From Agromyces sp. S2-1-8 (lineage in GTDB: Bacteria; Actinomycetota; Actinomycetes; Actinomycetales; Microbacteriaceae): a stretch of DNA of 64,000 nucleotides. The notes beneath the pieces were generated by a model. It had not been told where the DNA came from. It searched no databases and was given only the letters and a program-made list of their open reading frames with translations. How positions within the stretch are numbered: position 1 is the stretch's first letter; every line of letters starts with the position of its first letter. Positions 1 through 10,220 of this stretch are shown in pieces. The translations under genes and the position numbers were made by a program. The stretch covers positions 3,162,001 to 3,226,000 of the forward strand of contig NZ_JAJOLP010000001.1 in the NCBI RefSeq assembly GCF_021129215.1. The letters are read 5' to 3'.

Positions 1-1
1 C

Positions 2-760
2 CGCATCGAGGAGCAGATCCTCATGGAGGACCCCGACACCGTCGCGGCCGTCTTCCTCGAGCCCGTGCAGAACTCCGGCGGGTGCTTCCCGCCGCCCGCC
101 GGTTATTTCCAGCGCGTGCGCGAGATCTGCGACAAGTACGACGTGCTGCTCGTCTCGGACGAGGTCATCTGCGCCTTCGGCCGCATCGGCCACATGTTCG
201 CCTGCGACGAGTACGGCTACGTGCCCGACATGATCACCTGCGCCAAGGCGATGACCTCGGGCTACGCCCCGATGGGCGCGACGATCATCAACGAGCGCAT
301 CTACGAGCCGTTCTCGAAGGGCGACACGACCTTCTACCACGGCTACACGTGGGCGGGTCACCCGGTCTCGGCCGCGGTCGCACTGGAGAACCTCGACATC
401 TTCGAAGAGGAGCACCTCCTCGAGCACGTGCGGGAGAACTCGCCGTTGTTCCGCGCCGAGCTCGAGAAGCTCAGCGACCTGCCGATCGTCGGCGACGTGC
501 GCGGTGCCGGCTACTTCTTCGCCGTCGAGCTCGTGAAGGACAAGGCCACGCGCGAGACCTTCAACGAGGACGAGTCCGAGCGGCTGCTCCGCGGCTTCCT
601 CTCGACGGCGCTGTTCGACGCCGGCCTCTACTGCCGCGCCGACGACCGAGGCGATCCCGTGATCCAGCTCTCGCCGCCGCTCACGATCGGCGTGCCCGAG
701 TTCCAGGAGATCGAGCAGATCCTCCGGAGCGTGCTGACCGAGGCGTCGAACCGCATCTGA
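2..760 (+). CDS. Class III PLP-dependent aminotransferase, C-terminal part (cut by window start)
   Basis: The reading frame is open to the left edge, so the N-terminal part (about 200 residues in this family) lies outside the window. What remains is the end of the large domain and the small domain of a fold-type I class III aminotransferase. The motif SDEVICAFGR carries the Asp that contacts the pyridine nitrogen of PLP, and TCAKAMTSGY carries the Schiff-base Lys; the run TSGYAPMGA is typical of pyruvate-using omega-amine or putrescine transaminases. By family it moves an amino group from an amine or omega-amino acid to a keto acid in the cytoplasm. The substrate cannot be read from the sequence. 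It ends just before a strong hairpin shared with the convergent neighbour. Confidence 0.88.
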   Translation, partial: RIEEQILMEDPDTVAAVFLEPVQNSGGCFPPPAGYFQRVREICDKYDVLLVSDEVICAFGRIGHMFACDEYGYVPDMITCAKAMTSGYAPMGATIINERIYEPFSKGDTTFYHGYTWAGHPVSAAVALENLDIFEEEHLLEHVRENSPLFRAELEKLSDLPIVGDVRGAGYFFAVELVKDKATRETFNEDESERLLRGFLSTALFDAGLYCRADDRGDPVIQLSPPLTIGVPEFQEIEQILRSVLTEASNRI

Positions 761-780
761 TCGCTGCCCCTTCGTCCTTC

Positions 781-820
781 GAACCCGGTGGCGGGCTCCC
801 GTGAGTCCGCCACCGGGTTC
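781..820. terminator. Bidirectional hairpin terminator
   Basis: A perfect 14-bp inverted repeat (arms 781-794 and 807-820, starting GAACCCGGTGGCGG) encloses a 12-nt loop. It lies between the convergent aminotransferase and DUF4192 genes, so it can serve both strands. No strong U tract is present, which is common for hairpins in very GC-rich genomes. Confidence 0.75.
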
Positions 821-834
821 GTCGTCTTCGGCCG

Positions 835-1995
835 TCACGCCTCATCGAGTCGTGGGGGTCGAGTGAACGCCCAGTCCGGCAGCGCTCCCGTGCCGAGGTA
901 GTGTTCGAGCAGCCGAGCCATCGAGTAGTCGGGGTCCGCAGTGAGCACGGCGTCGAGCAGCGCACCGGCGGCCGATCCGCGCCCGAGCGCCCAGCAGAGC
1001 CATGCGGCGATGCAGAGCGGGCCCGAGCGATGGCTCGCCGGGGCGTCTGCGACGACCTCGCGCACGACGACGAGTGCGCGCTCGAGCCGCGCGCGATCCG
1101 GTTGCAGGCCAGTCCTGCCGAGCATGAGCCGCGAGAGGAACTCGCTGACCTCGAGCCCCGGGCCGTGCCCGGCGAACTCTCGGCGGATGAGCGCATCGAC
1201 CGACTCGCCCTGGGCCTCTGCGCGTTCGGCGAGGTCGACGGCGTCGTCGTGCGCCGCGGCGCCGACGACGGGGCCGAAGGCGAACTGCAGCATCATGCCG
1301 TCGCGGAACACCGGTCGCGAAGCGAGGTGCAGGAACCACGCCCGCCGCAGCGCCGAGGACGCCCGCGGTGCGAGCAGCCGTTCGACGAGCTCGACGGGGT
1401 CGACGTCGTCGCCCAGCGCACGGAAGATCGTGTCGCCGGCGTCGGCTCGCTCGATCCGTCGCAGCTCGCGCGCGATCGCCGCGGCGCGGTGCTCGTCGGG
1501 TTCCGGCAGCCTCGCCGGCGCCGACGGCCCCTCGGCGAGCTCGTCGTGCGGATGGAGGCCGCGCGCCGGCACGACGTCGAGCTCCTCGAGCGGCCGCCCG
1601 CCGGACGGCAGCTCTGCGTCGAGGAAGGACCCCCAACCGTCGGCGGCACGGCAGAGCGCGTCGCGCACGCCGAAGCCGGCTTCCGCGGCGCGACGGCACA
1701 GCAGTTCGACGAGCCTCCGTTCGGGCGCGCCGCCGTGGTCGGCGAACCCCTCGTCGGTGTAGACGACCGGTGCGATCGCATCGACGCCCGGCATCCTGCA
1801 CAGGGACGAGATGACGGCCGAGACGAGCGCAGTGCGATCGCGCGACCGGCGCGGCAGGTCGTGACGCAGGACGCCGAGGGTGCGGCGCCCCTCGAACGCG
1901 ACGCACACGAGCGACTGCGCCGGCATGAAGCCTGCGAGCCTCGGCACGAGGGCGAGGAACTCTTGCGCCGAACCGGCGCGGATGATCGTGGTCAT
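835..1995 (-). CDS. DUF4192 domain-containing protein
   Basis: A 386-residue protein opening MTTIIRAGSAQEFLALVPRL followed by GFMPAQSLVCVAFEG; this N-terminal pattern is characteristic of the actinobacterial DUF4192 family, whose function is unknown. The frame stays open far upstream, but the family N-terminus begins at the ATG at 1995, so that start was chosen. No signal peptide or membrane segment is seen and the C-terminal half is alanine-rich and helical. It is monocistronic and divergent from ogt. The family link is from recognition of the N-terminal pattern; no biochemical role is proposed. Confidence 0.8.
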   Translation of the reverse strand: MTTIIRAGSAQEFLALVPRLAGFMPAQSLVCVAFEGRRTLGVLRHDLPRRSRDRTALVSAVISSLCRMPGVDAIAPVVYTDEGFADHGGAPERRLVELLCRRAAEAGFGVRDALCRAADGWGSFLDAELPSGGRPLEELDVVPARGLHPHDELAEGPSAPARLPEPDEHRAAAIARELRRIERADAGDTIFRALGDDVDPVELVERLLAPRASSALRRAWFLHLASRPVFRDGMMLQFAFGPVVGAAAHDDAVDLAERAEAQGESVDALIRREFAGHGPGLEVSEFLSRLMLGRTGLQPDRARLERALVVVREVVADAPASHRSGPLCIAAWLCWALGRGSAAGALLDAVLTADPDYSMARLLEHYLGTGALPDWAFTRPPRLDEA

Positions 1996-2160
1996 GGACC
2001 GAGACTGGCTGCCGTCGACCACTTGAGGCTCGCCGCGCAGGTTCGGTCGCCGCCCACGGAGGTGTGGAGGACGGGACGGCCACCCGTCCTCGACCGTCGC
2101 GGCCTCACTCGGGTGTTCCGCGATGTCTGAATTCCGCGAGCCGCCGTCAGCGGCCGCAGT

Positions 2161-2166
2161 TACGCT
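2161..2166 (+). promoter_or_regulatory. Probable -10 element, leaderless ogt-tag transcript
   Basis: TACGCT ends six bases before the ogt ATG at 2173, the spacing expected for transcription starting at or next to the start codon. No Shine-Dalgarno sequence is visible. A convincing -35 was not found, so this is tentative. Confidence 0.4.
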
Positions 2167-2172
2167 CGACGC

Positions 2173-2664
2173 ATGACCAACGAGTACCTCATCCGCCTCG
2201 ACAGCCCGATCGGCCGGCTCGAGGTCGTCGCCGACGATGCGGCCGTGACCGCGCTGACGATCGAACGAGACGGCGTCCTCCCCCGCGACGGCGAGCCCGA
2301 GCGCTCCAATCCCGTCCTCGAACACGCGAGGCGCGAGCTCGACGAGTACTTCGCCGGCACGCGCACCGAATTCGACGTGCCCGTCCGGTGGCACGGCACC
2401 CCGTTCCAGGAGTCGGTGTGGCGCGAGCTCTCGAGACTCGGCTGGGGCGAGGCGACCTCGTACGGATCGCTGGCCGCGGCCGTCGGCCGGCCCGGCGCGT
2501 CGCGTGCGATCGGTGGTGCGGTGGGGGCCAATCCGGTGCCGATCCTCGTCGGCTGCCATCGCGTGCTCGCGGCCGACGGCCGGATCACCGGCTACTCGGC
2601 CGGTGAGGGCATCCCGACCAAGCTCTGGCTGCTCGGGCACGAGCGCATCGGCTTCGCCGCGTGA
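2173..2664 (+). CDS. ogt: Methylated-DNA--[protein]-cysteine S-methyltransferase
   Basis: A 163-residue suicide repair protein that transfers the methyl group from O6-methylguanine (or O4-methylthymine) to its own cysteine. The C-terminal DNA-binding domain is clear: TPFQESVWREL (recognition region), TSYGSLA, SRAIGGAVGANP with the Arg finger, and the active-site segment VGCHRV with Cys128. The usual segment is PCHRV; here the Pro before Cys is Gly. Length matches single-domain Ogt without an Ada domain. The stop overlaps the start of tag by 4 bases, so the two repair functions for alkylated bases are co-transcribed and probably translationally coupled. Confidence 0.93.
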   Translation: MTNEYLIRLDSPIGRLEVVADDAAVTALTIERDGVLPRDGEPERSNPVLEHARRELDEYFAGTRTEFDVPVRWHGTPFQESVWRELSRLGWGEATSYGSLAAAVGRPGASRAIGGAVGANPVPILVGCHRVLAADGRITGYSAGEGIPTKLWLLGHERIGFAA

Positions 2665-3260
2665 GCGTCATCCCCCGCCCCGACGTCGTCGTCGGCGACG
2701 ACGGTCGTGCCCGCTGCGCGTGGGGCGCGAGCGACCCCGAGTACCGCCGCTACCACGACGAGGAGTGGGGCACGCCGCAACACGATCCGGTACGGCTCTA
2801 CGAGAAGGTCTGCCTCGAGGGATTCCAGGCCGGACTGTCGTGGATCACGATCCTGCGCCGCCGCGAGGCGTTCCGGGAGGTGTTCCACGGATTCGATCCC
2901 GCACGCGTGGCGGAGATGACCGACCACGATGTCGAGCGCCTGCTCGGGGACGCCCGCATCATCCGGCACCGCGGCAAGATCCGGGCGACGATCACGAACG
3001 CCCGCGCCACCCTCGCCCTCGATCGCTCCCTCGACGAGCTGCTCTGGGGGTTCGCACCGCCACCGCGAACGATCGCGCCGGCCTCGTTCGCCGAGGTCCC
3101 GGCGACGACGCCGGAGTCCATCGCCATGAGCCGAGAACTGCGCCGCCGCGGGTTCGCCTTCGTAGGCCCGACCACGATGTACGCGCTCATGCAGGCCGCG
3201 GGAATGGTCGACGATCACGTCGCCGGCTGCTTCAGGGCGAGGCATCACGGCGGCGCCTGA
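2661..3260 (+). CDS. tag: DNA-3-methyladenine glycosylase I
   Basis: A 199-residue base-excision enzyme removing 3-methyladenine from alkylated DNA. The family hallmarks are present: CAWGASDPEYRRYHDEEWG near the N-terminus (zinc Cys and His), FQAGLSWITIL with the helix-hairpin-helix entry, and VGPTTMYALMQAAGMVDDH near the C-terminus. The GTG at 2661 overlaps the ogt stop (GTGA). A 3' GC-rich stretch follows but no clean hairpin was found. Together with ogt it forms a small alkylation-repair operon that lacks an Ada-type regulator next to it. Confidence 0.93.
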   Translation: MSVIPRPDVVVGDDGRARCAWGASDPEYRRYHDEEWGTPQHDPVRLYEKVCLEGFQAGLSWITILRRREAFREVFHGFDPARVAEMTDHDVERLLGDARIIRHRGKIRATITNARATLALDRSLDELLWGFAPPPRTIAPASFAEVPATTPESIAMSRELRRRGFAFVGPTTMYALMQAAGMVDDHVAGCFRARHHGGA

Positions 3261-3299
3261 CGGCCGCCGGGCCGGGCGCGCGGCACGCCCCTGAGATCC

Positions 3300-3329
3300 T
3301 TGACACCGTCGAATCCCGCAGGCTACGTT
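3300..3329 (+). promoter_or_regulatory. Sigma70-type promoter of the metalloprotease gene
   Basis: TTGACA at 3300-3305 and TACGTT at 3324-3329 are separated by 18 bases. The gene starts at 3429, giving a leader of roughly 90 bases. This is one of the clearest -35/-10 pairs in the window. Confidence 0.6.
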
Positions 3330-3378
3330 GAGCCCACTTCGGGGGACAGGCAACGACGCCCGGACCATCGATCCGAAG

Positions 3379-3401
3379 CCGCTCGCCGGCTGGGCGAGCG
3401 G
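3379..3401 (+). other. Hairpin in the protease 5' leader
   Basis: A perfect 9-bp inverted repeat (CCGCTCGCC / GGCGAGCGG) with a 5-nt loop sits in the untranslated leader, about 15 bases before the ribosome binding site GAAGGAG. It could stabilise the mRNA 5' end or modulate expression; there is no U tract, so it is not a good terminator. Confidence 0.5.
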
Positions 3402-3428
3402 AGACGCTCATCATAGAAGGAGCACTGC

Positions 3429-4241
3429 ATGCGATTCACGAGAACGCTCGCGCTGGCCGCCACCGCGGCTGCCGCGCTCACTGTCGGCACCGTCATCCCG
3501 GCTGCCGGCGCAACCCCGCTCGATTCCGACGTCCCCTCCTACCAGGAGTTCGCGGCATCGACGTACCGAGACATCGACGGCGGCTACATCGTCAACGGAG
3601 ACGAACTGATCTCGGGCCAGAGCGACCTGCGGTCGTTCTACGAGCAGCTCGTCGGACCCGAGACGCCGACCGACGGCCTCATCGTCAACACGGTCAACGG
3701 CGCCGACGACAAGTGGTCCGCTTCGCAGGTGGGCAACCTCACCTATTGCGTCAGCACGAAGTTCGGCACTCGTCACGCCGACGTCGTCAGTGCGATGGCG
3801 AGCGGCGCCGCCCTTTGGGAGTCCGCATCGTCGAAGATCGACTTCGTCTACGTGAGCAGCGCCGACAGCCAGTGCACGACGCGCAACAAGTCGGTCCTGT
3901 TCTCGGTCGAGCCGGTGCAGACCTCGCAGTACATCGCTCGCGCCTTCTTCCCGAGCTCGCCCGACCGACAGCAGAACGTGCTCATCGACGACTCGATCTG
4001 GAGCTCGGGCGCTTGGACGCCGACCAACATCCTCGGCCACGAGCTCGGCCACACCCTCGGCTTCCGGCACGAGCACACGCGCCCCGAATCGGGCACGTGC
4101 TTCGAAGACAACAACTGGCGTCCGCTGACGCCGTACGACTCGGCGTCGATCATGCACTACCCGCAGTGCAACGGCTCGTCCGACGACCTGTCCATGACGA
4201 GCAGCGACCGCGCGGGCGTCGTCGCACTCTACGGCAACTGA
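3429..4241 (+). CDS. Secreted zinc metalloprotease (metzincin, matrixin/astacin-like)
   Basis: A 270-residue exported protein. Residues 1-29 form a Sec signal peptide ending in PAAGA. The catalytic helix HELGHTLGFRHEH (203-215) gives zinc ligands His204, His208 and His214 with Glu205, and SIMHYPQ (about 240-246) supplies the Met-turn, so it is a metzincin. Four cysteines (107, 149, 224, 247) may form two disulfides outside the cell. The RBS GAAGGAG lies 6-7 bases before the ATG. The gene is alone between two hairpins. Similar proteins are annotated as peptidase M12 or matrixin domain proteins in soil actinobacteria; substrate unknown. Confidence 0.85.
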   Translation: MRFTRTLALAATAAAALTVGTVIPAAGATPLDSDVPSYQEFAASTYRDIDGGYIVNGDELISGQSDLRSFYEQLVGPETPTDGLIVNTVNGADDKWSASQVGNLTYCVSTKFGTRHADVVSAMASGAALWESASSKIDFVYVSSADSQCTTRNKSVLFSVEPVQTSQYIARAFFPSSPDRQQNVLIDDSIWSSGAWTPTNILGHELGHTLGFRHEHTRPESGTCFEDNNWRPLTPYDSASIMHYPQCNGSSDDLSMTSSDRAGVVALYGN

Positions 4242-4271
4242 GACACCGCTTCTGAGGTCTCCCGTCTGAGT

Positions 4272-4307
4272 CCGCTGGGTCCGGTCGTGTTCGACCGGAC
4301 CCAGCGG
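4272..4307. terminator. Bidirectional hairpin terminator
   Basis: A perfect 15-bp inverted repeat (arms 4272-4286 and 4293-4307, beginning CCGCTGGGTCC) with the loop GTGTTC lies between the convergent protease and yaaA genes. It is about 30 bases after the protease stop. The remaining 150 bases before yaaA show no gene. Confidence 0.78.
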
Positions 4308-4459
4308 TCAGCTCGAGGCGATGCGCAACGGGCCCGCCCCCGTCTTCCTCCTCGTGCACGGTGCACGGTGGCGGGCCACAGGGCGCGGCTGCACGCGTCG
4401 GTGGTGCAGGAAGCCGTCGCACTCGCGAGATGGCGGACCCGGGATCGCGAGACGGCGAT

Positions 4460-5221
4460 TCAGGCGACGAGTTCGACCTCGCGCGGCTGGGTCGCCCCGC
4501 GGTCTTCGCCGAGCCGCATCGAGAACCCCTCGACCTTTGCCCAGTCGATCAGGTCGTCGACGGTGGCGAGCTCGGGGCGCCGAGCGAGCACGGCCCGCGT
4601 GAAGCGCCCCTTCGCCTGCTTGTTGAAGTGGTTGAGGGCGCGCTTGCGGCCGGCGCCGTCGATCGAGACGACGCGCACGTACACGCTGTCCCGGCGGGCG
4701 GGCGCCGGGCCGAGCTCCGCATAGCCCTCCGACCGGAGGTCGATGATCAGACCGGGTTCGCGCTCCAGCACGCCGGCGAGGTGATCGCGCCAGAACGACT
4801 TGAGGCGCACGCCGGGCACTCGCGAGTCGTGCGAGAGCCGATATGCGGGAATCGGGTCGAGCGCACCGACGAGGCCGAAGAGTGCGGAATGCACGATGAC
4901 CGTGCGAGCGGCGAACTCGCGAGCCGCGTCGTCGAGCGTCGGCGCGTCGAGGGCGTCGAAGAGCACACCGGTGTAGCGGTCGATCGCGGGCATCGTCGGG
5001 GCCGTGGCGAGCTCGCGGTTGCGCGCGACCTCGGCGGCTTGGCGCGGTCCGAGCTTGAGCGCCCGCATCGTCGCGTCGTGGTCGGCCGCGAGGTCGACGA
5101 GAGCGCTGGTCAGCTGCTCCCGCGGCTCTCGGAGGCCGTCGAAGGAGAGCGCGTCGAGCGACAATGGCGCACCGGGGCCGCCGTCGCGCTTCGTCTCGGA
5201 CGGCGGGAGAAGCAGCAGCAC
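4460..5221 (-). CDS. yaaA: YaaA family peroxide stress protein
   Basis: A 253-residue cytoplasmic protein. The N-terminal PPSETK signature, FDGLREPREQL, YTGVLFDALDAPTL, SALFGLVGALDPIPAYRLS and the C-terminal NHFNKQAKGRF are all hallmarks of YaaA (formerly DUF328). In Escherichia coli YaaA limits free iron and DNA damage during peroxide stress. The GTG at 5221 was chosen because the next residues LLLLPPSETK match the family N-terminus; this GTG overlaps the upstream stop by one base (TAGTG). It is the last gene of the run that begins with the ATP synthase operon. Confidence 0.88.
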   Translation of the reverse strand: MLLLLPPSETKRDGGPGAPLSLDALSFDGLREPREQLTSALVDLAADHDATMRALKLGPRQAAEVARNRELATAPTMPAIDRYTGVLFDALDAPTLDDAAREFAARTVIVHSALFGLVGALDPIPAYRLSHDSRVPGVRLKSFWRDHLAGVLEREPGLIIDLRSEGYAELGPAPARRDSVYVRVVSIDGAGRKRALNHFNKQAKGRFTRAVLARRPELATVDDLIDWAKVEGFSMRLGEDRGATQPREVELVA

Positions 5222-5793
5222 TACGAACCGATGAATGCGAGTGCGGCTTCGACGTTCGTGCCCAGCGATTCGATGCTGTCGATGGTGACGCGCGGAAGCG
5301 CCGACGACGGGCCGGTCCAGGCGGCGTAGCCCTCGAGGCTCTGCTCGACGGCTCGCCAGGTGGTCTCCTCGAGGTGCGGCAGGCCGCGCTCGCGCTTCTC
5401 GAGCCTCGAGCGGTGCAGCGCTTCGTCGGAGCAGACGACCTCGATCACCCGGAGCCGGGCGTCGGTGCGGGCTGCGAGGTCCCGCCACTGCAGTCGCGCC
5501 GCCTCCGCGGCGTTCACCGCGTCGACGATGACGGTTCGGCCGGAGGCGAGCTCCTTCTCGGCGATCTCCTCGGCGACCAGGTACGCGGCGAGGCCGGTGG
5601 GCTGGTCGGCGTCGATCCCGGCCTTCAGAATGGCCGACTCGATCGGGTCGACCGACACGACCGTGGCGCCGAGGCGGGCGCCGACGATCTGGGCGATCGT
5701 CGACTTGCCCGCACCCGGCAGCCCGGCCATGACGATGAGCTGGGTGACGCTCAGGTCACCGAACTGACGGTCGAACGGTTGCTCCCCCGGCAT
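5221..5793 (-). CDS. P-loop AAA/zeta-toxin-type kinase
   Basis: A 190-residue P-loop protein with Walker A GLPGAGKST at about residues 24-32, then SVDPIE and the segment TVIVDAVNA, which resembles small kinases that phosphorylate metabolites or nucleosides. The Arg-rich stretch RLEKRERGLPH may form the lid. The RBS GAGGGGGAG precedes the ATG, only 10 bases after the atpC stop, so it is read with the ATP synthase operon. Neither substrate nor an antitoxin partner is recognisable; it is not clearly a toxin. Confidence 0.75.
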   Translation of the reverse strand: MPGEQPFDRQFGDLSVTQLIVMAGLPGAGKSTIAQIVGARLGATVVSVDPIESAILKAGIDADQPTGLAAYLVAEEIAEKELASGRTVIVDAVNAAEAARLQWRDLAARTDARLRVIEVVCSDEALHRSRLEKRERGLPHLEETTWRAVEQSLEGYAAWTGPSSALPRVTIDSIESLGTNVEAALAFIGS

Positions 5794-5803
5794 CCGCTCC
5801 CCC

Positions 5804-6064
5804 TCAGGCGAGTTCGGCGCGGGACGCGACGACCTGCACCTGATCGGACTGGACTGAGAGGAATCCGTCTTCCGCCGAGGCGGTGATCTTCTCGCCGCCC
5901 GGCAGGGTGACGCGCACCTCGCCGCTCGCGAGGATCGCGAGCATCGGCTCGTGCCCCGGGAGGATGCCGATCTCGCCTTCGACGGTCTTGGCGACCACCA
6001 TGGCCGCCTCGCCCGACCACACTTCGCGGTCGGCCGAGACGACGCTCACGTTGAGGGCGGCCAT
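5804..6064 (-). CDS. atpC: ATP synthase F1 epsilon subunit
   Basis: An 86-residue epsilon subunit made only of the N-terminal beta-sandwich (VSVVSADREVWSGEA, GEIGILPGHEPM, LPGGEKI). It lacks the C-terminal helical hairpin found in the 130-140 residue proteins of E. coli and Bacillus, as is common in actinobacteria; that hairpin mediates inhibition of ATP hydrolysis in other bacteria. The start MAALNVSV at 6064 lies two bases after the atpD stop. It belongs to the central stalk with gamma. Confidence 0.93.
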   Translation of the reverse strand: MAALNVSVVSADREVWSGEAAMVVAKTVEGEIGILPGHEPMLAILASGEVRVTLPGGEKITASAEDGFLSVQSDQVQVVASRAELA

Positions 6065-6066
6065 GC

Positions 6067-7527
<1,461 letters not shown>

Positions 7528-7544
7528 TCACTCTTTCTGGATTG

Positions 7545-8441
7545 CTACTTGGCGGCGACGAGCGCGTCCGCGCCGCCCACGATCTCGGAGATCTGCTGCG
7601 TGATCTCGGCCTGGCGGGCATTGTTCGCCAGGCGGGTGTAGTCGGTGATGAGCTTGTCGGCGTTGTCGGACGCCGACTTCATCGCCTTCTGCGTGGCCGC
7701 GTGCTTGGCGGCGGCCGACTGCAGCAGGGCATTGAAGATGCGGCTCTCGATGTACACCGGCAACAGGCCGTCGAGCACGGTCTCGACGTCGGGCTCGAAC
7801 TCGTACAGCGGCTGCACCGTGGCATCGGGCTCTTCGACGCCTTCGACGACCTCGAGCGGCAGGAGACGCACGACCGTGGGGGTCTGCGTCATCATGCTGA
7901 CGAAGGTGTTGTAGACGACGTGGATCTCGTCGACGCCGCCGTCGGAGGCGTCGCGCAGGAACGACTCGAGCACCGCGTCCGCGATCTCCTTGGCCAGCTC
8001 GAACTCGGGGCTCTCGCTCGATCCGACCCAGTCCTGCTCGAACTCGCGGTGCCGGAACTGGAAGTACCCGACCGCCTTGCGCCCGACGAGGAAGTACACG
8101 ACCTCCTTGCCCTGCGAGCGGAGGAGCTCGGCGAGCTCCTCCGCTTCGCGAAGCACCTGCGAGTTGAACGCACCGGCGAGGCCGCGGTCGCTCGTGAGGA
8201 TCACGATCGCCGCACGCTCGATCTTCTCGGGCTCGGTCGTCAGCACGTGGTCGACGTTCGAGTACGTCGCCACGGCCGAGACGGCACGGGTGATCGCCCG
8301 CGAGTACGGCGTCGAAGCCGCCACCCTCGCCTGCGCCTTCTGGATGCGCGAGGCGGCGATGAGCTCCATCGCCTTGGTGATCTTCTTCGTCGTCTGGGCA
8401 GACTTGATCTTCTGCCGGTAGACCCGAAGTTGCGCTCCCAT
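7545..8441 (-). CDS. atpG: ATP synthase F1 gamma subunit
   Basis: A 298-residue central-stalk rotor. The N-terminal [25 protein letters not shown] and the C-terminal [26 protein letters not shown] helix are typical and build the coiled coil inside the alpha3beta3 ring. Two runs around residues 190-220 ([15 protein letters not shown]) form the actinobacterial insertion seen in the Rossmann domain. It lies in normal order between atpA and atpD. Confidence 0.96.
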   Translation of the reverse strand: MGAQLRVYRQKIKSAQTTKKITKAMELIAASRIQKAQARVAASTPYSRAITRAVSAVATYSNVDHVLTTEPEKIERAAIVILTSDRGLAGAFNSQVLREAEELAELLRSQGKEVVYFLVGRKAVGYFQFRHREFEQDWVGSSESPEFELAKEIADAVLESFLRDASDGGVDEIHVVYNTFVSMMTQTPTVVRLLPLEVVEGVEEPDATVQPLYEFEPDVETVLDGLLPVYIESRIFNALLQSAAAKHAATQKAMKSASDNADKLITDYTRLANNARQAEITQQISEIVGGADALVAAK

Positions 8442-8487
8442 GTCTCTCCTGTATCCCTACGTCAGCGGTTCAGATCGTCCGATCGCC

Positions 8488-10128
8488 TCAGCGGCGACCC
8501 TTGACGATCTTCTCCTGGTTGACGTCTTCGGCGGCGATGGCCTCGAACTGCTCCGAGCCGACCGAGGCGAGCGGCTTGCCCTCGCCGGTCTGGAACTCGC
8601 CCTTGAAGGTCGAGACCGACGACTCGAGCTTCGAGATGGTCTCGTCCTCGAGCTTGTTCGTCGAGCGGAGCACGTCGAGCACGTCGGTGTTGCGGCGCAG
8701 GTAGTCGAGGAACTCGGCCTCGAAGCGGAGGATGTCCTCGACCGGAACCTCGTCGAGGTGGCCCTTCGTGCCGGCCCAGATCGAGACGACCTGGTCTTCG
8801 ACGGGGTACGGCGAGTACTGCGGCTGCTTGAGCAGCTCGGTCAGGCGCGCGCCGCGGGCGAGCTGGCGACGGCTCGCCGCGTCGAGGTCGGAGGCGAACA
8901 TCGCGAAGGCCTCGAGCGAGCGGTACTGGGCGAGCTCGAGCTTCAGCGTGCCCGAGACCGACTTGATCGACTTGACCTGCGCGTCGCCACCGACTCGCGA
9001 GACCGAGATGCCGACGTCGACGGCCGGGCGCTGGTTCGCGTTGAAGAGGTCGGACTGGAGGAAGATCTGGCCGTCGGTGATCGAGATCACGTTCGTCGGG
9101 ATGTAGGCCGAGACGTCGTTCGCCTTGGTCTCGATGATCGGGAGGCCCGTCATCGAACCGGCGCCGAGCTCGTCGGAGAGCTTGGCGCAACGCTCGAGGA
9201 GACGCGAGTGCAGGTAGAAGACGTCACCGGGGTACGCCTCACGGCCCGGCGGGCGGCGGAGGAGGAGCGACACGGCGCGGTACGCCTCGGCCTGCTTCGA
9301 CAGGTCGTCGAAGATGATGAGGACGTGCTTCGAGTCGTACATCCAGTGCTGGCCGATGGCCGAGCCGGTGTACGGCGCGAGGTACTTGAAGCCCGCCGGG
9401 TCGGAGGCCGGGGCGGCGACGATGGTGGTGTACTCCATCGCGCCGGCGTCTTCGAGGGCGCCCTTCACCGAGGCGATGGTCGAGCCCTTCTGGCCGATCG
9501 CGACGTAGATGCAGCGGACCTGCTTCGACGGGTCGCCGGACTCCCAGTTCGCCTTCTGGTTGATGATCGTGTCGATCGCGATCGCGGTCTTGCCGGTCTG
9601 GCGGTCGCCGATGATGAGCTGGCGCTGGCCGCGGCCGACCGGAATCATCGCGTCGATGGCCTTGATGCCGGTCTGGAGCGGCTCGTGCACCGACTTGCGC
9701 TGCATGACGCCGGGCGCCTGCAGCTCGAGGGCGCGGCGGCCCTCGATGCCGGTGATCTCGCCGAGACCGTCGATCGGGTTGCCGAGCGGGTCGACGACGC
9801 GGCCGAGGTAGCCCTCGCCCACGGGCACCGAGAGGACCTCGCCCGTGCGGGTCACCTCCATGCCCTCTTCGATGCCGGTGAACTCGCCGAGCACGACGAC
9901 GCCGATCTCGTCCTCTTCGAGGTTGAGCGCGAGGCCGAGCGTGCCGTCGGCGAAGCGAACGAGCTCGTTCGCCATGACCGACGGGAGACCGCCCACGTGC
10001 GCGATGCCGTCGGCGGCGTCGGTGACGTACCCGACCTCGGTCTTCTGCGCCTGGCCCGGCTCGTACGACGAGACGAACTCCGAGAGAGCCGAACGGATCT
10101 CGTCGGGGCTGATGGAGAGTTCTGCCAT
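8488..10128 (-). CDS. atpA: ATP synthase F1 alpha subunit
   Basis: A 546-residue non-catalytic nucleotide-binding subunit with Walker A GDRQTGKT at about 174-181 and the downstream SYAPYTG-like region [11 protein letters not shown]. Two ATGs (10134 and 10128) lie in frame; the second was chosen because AAGGA is immediately before the first and at proper distance from the second. The C-terminus extends beyond the E. coli length, as is usual for actinobacteria. Confidence 0.96.
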   Translation of the reverse strand: MAELSISPDEIRSALSEFVSSYEPGQAQKTEVGYVTDAADGIAHVGGLPSVMANELVRFADGTLGLALNLEEDEIGVVVLGEFTGIEEGMEVTRTGEVLSVPVGEGYLGRVVDPLGNPIDGLGEITGIEGRRALELQAPGVMQRKSVHEPLQTGIKAIDAMIPVGRGQRQLIIGDRQTGKTAIAIDTIINQKANWESGDPSKQVRCIYVAIGQKGSTIASVKGALEDAGAMEYTTIVAAPASDPAGFKYLAPYTGSAIGQHWMYDSKHVLIIFDDLSKQAEAYRAVSLLLRRPPGREAYPGDVFYLHSRLLERCAKLSDELGAGSMTGLPIIETKANDVSAYIPTNVISITDGQIFLQSDLFNANQRPAVDVGISVSRVGGDAQVKSIKSVSGTLKLELAQYRSLEAFAMFASDLDAASRRQLARGARLTELLKQPQYSPYPVEDQVVSIWAGTKGHLDEVPVEDILRFEAEFLDYLRRNTDVLDVLRSTNKLEDETISKLESSVSTFKGEFQTGEGKPLASVGSEQFEAIAAEDVNQEKIVKGRR

Positions 10129-10220
10129 TGCCATTTCCTTTTCTGGGCCGGGCCGTGTGGGCGCCGGTTTCAGCTTCTCTGTGTGGCGGCGCTGCACGCC
10201 GGTCGTGGTTTCAACCGGCG

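Noticed and set aside
901..2130. Long open frames opposite the DUF4192 gene
   Set aside because: High-GC antisense shadows rich in Arg, Ala and Gly; no family resemblance.
5221..5793. Zeta toxin of a toxin-antitoxin pair
   Set aside because: The P-loop fits, but there is no small antitoxin gene next to it and it lies in a housekeeping operon.
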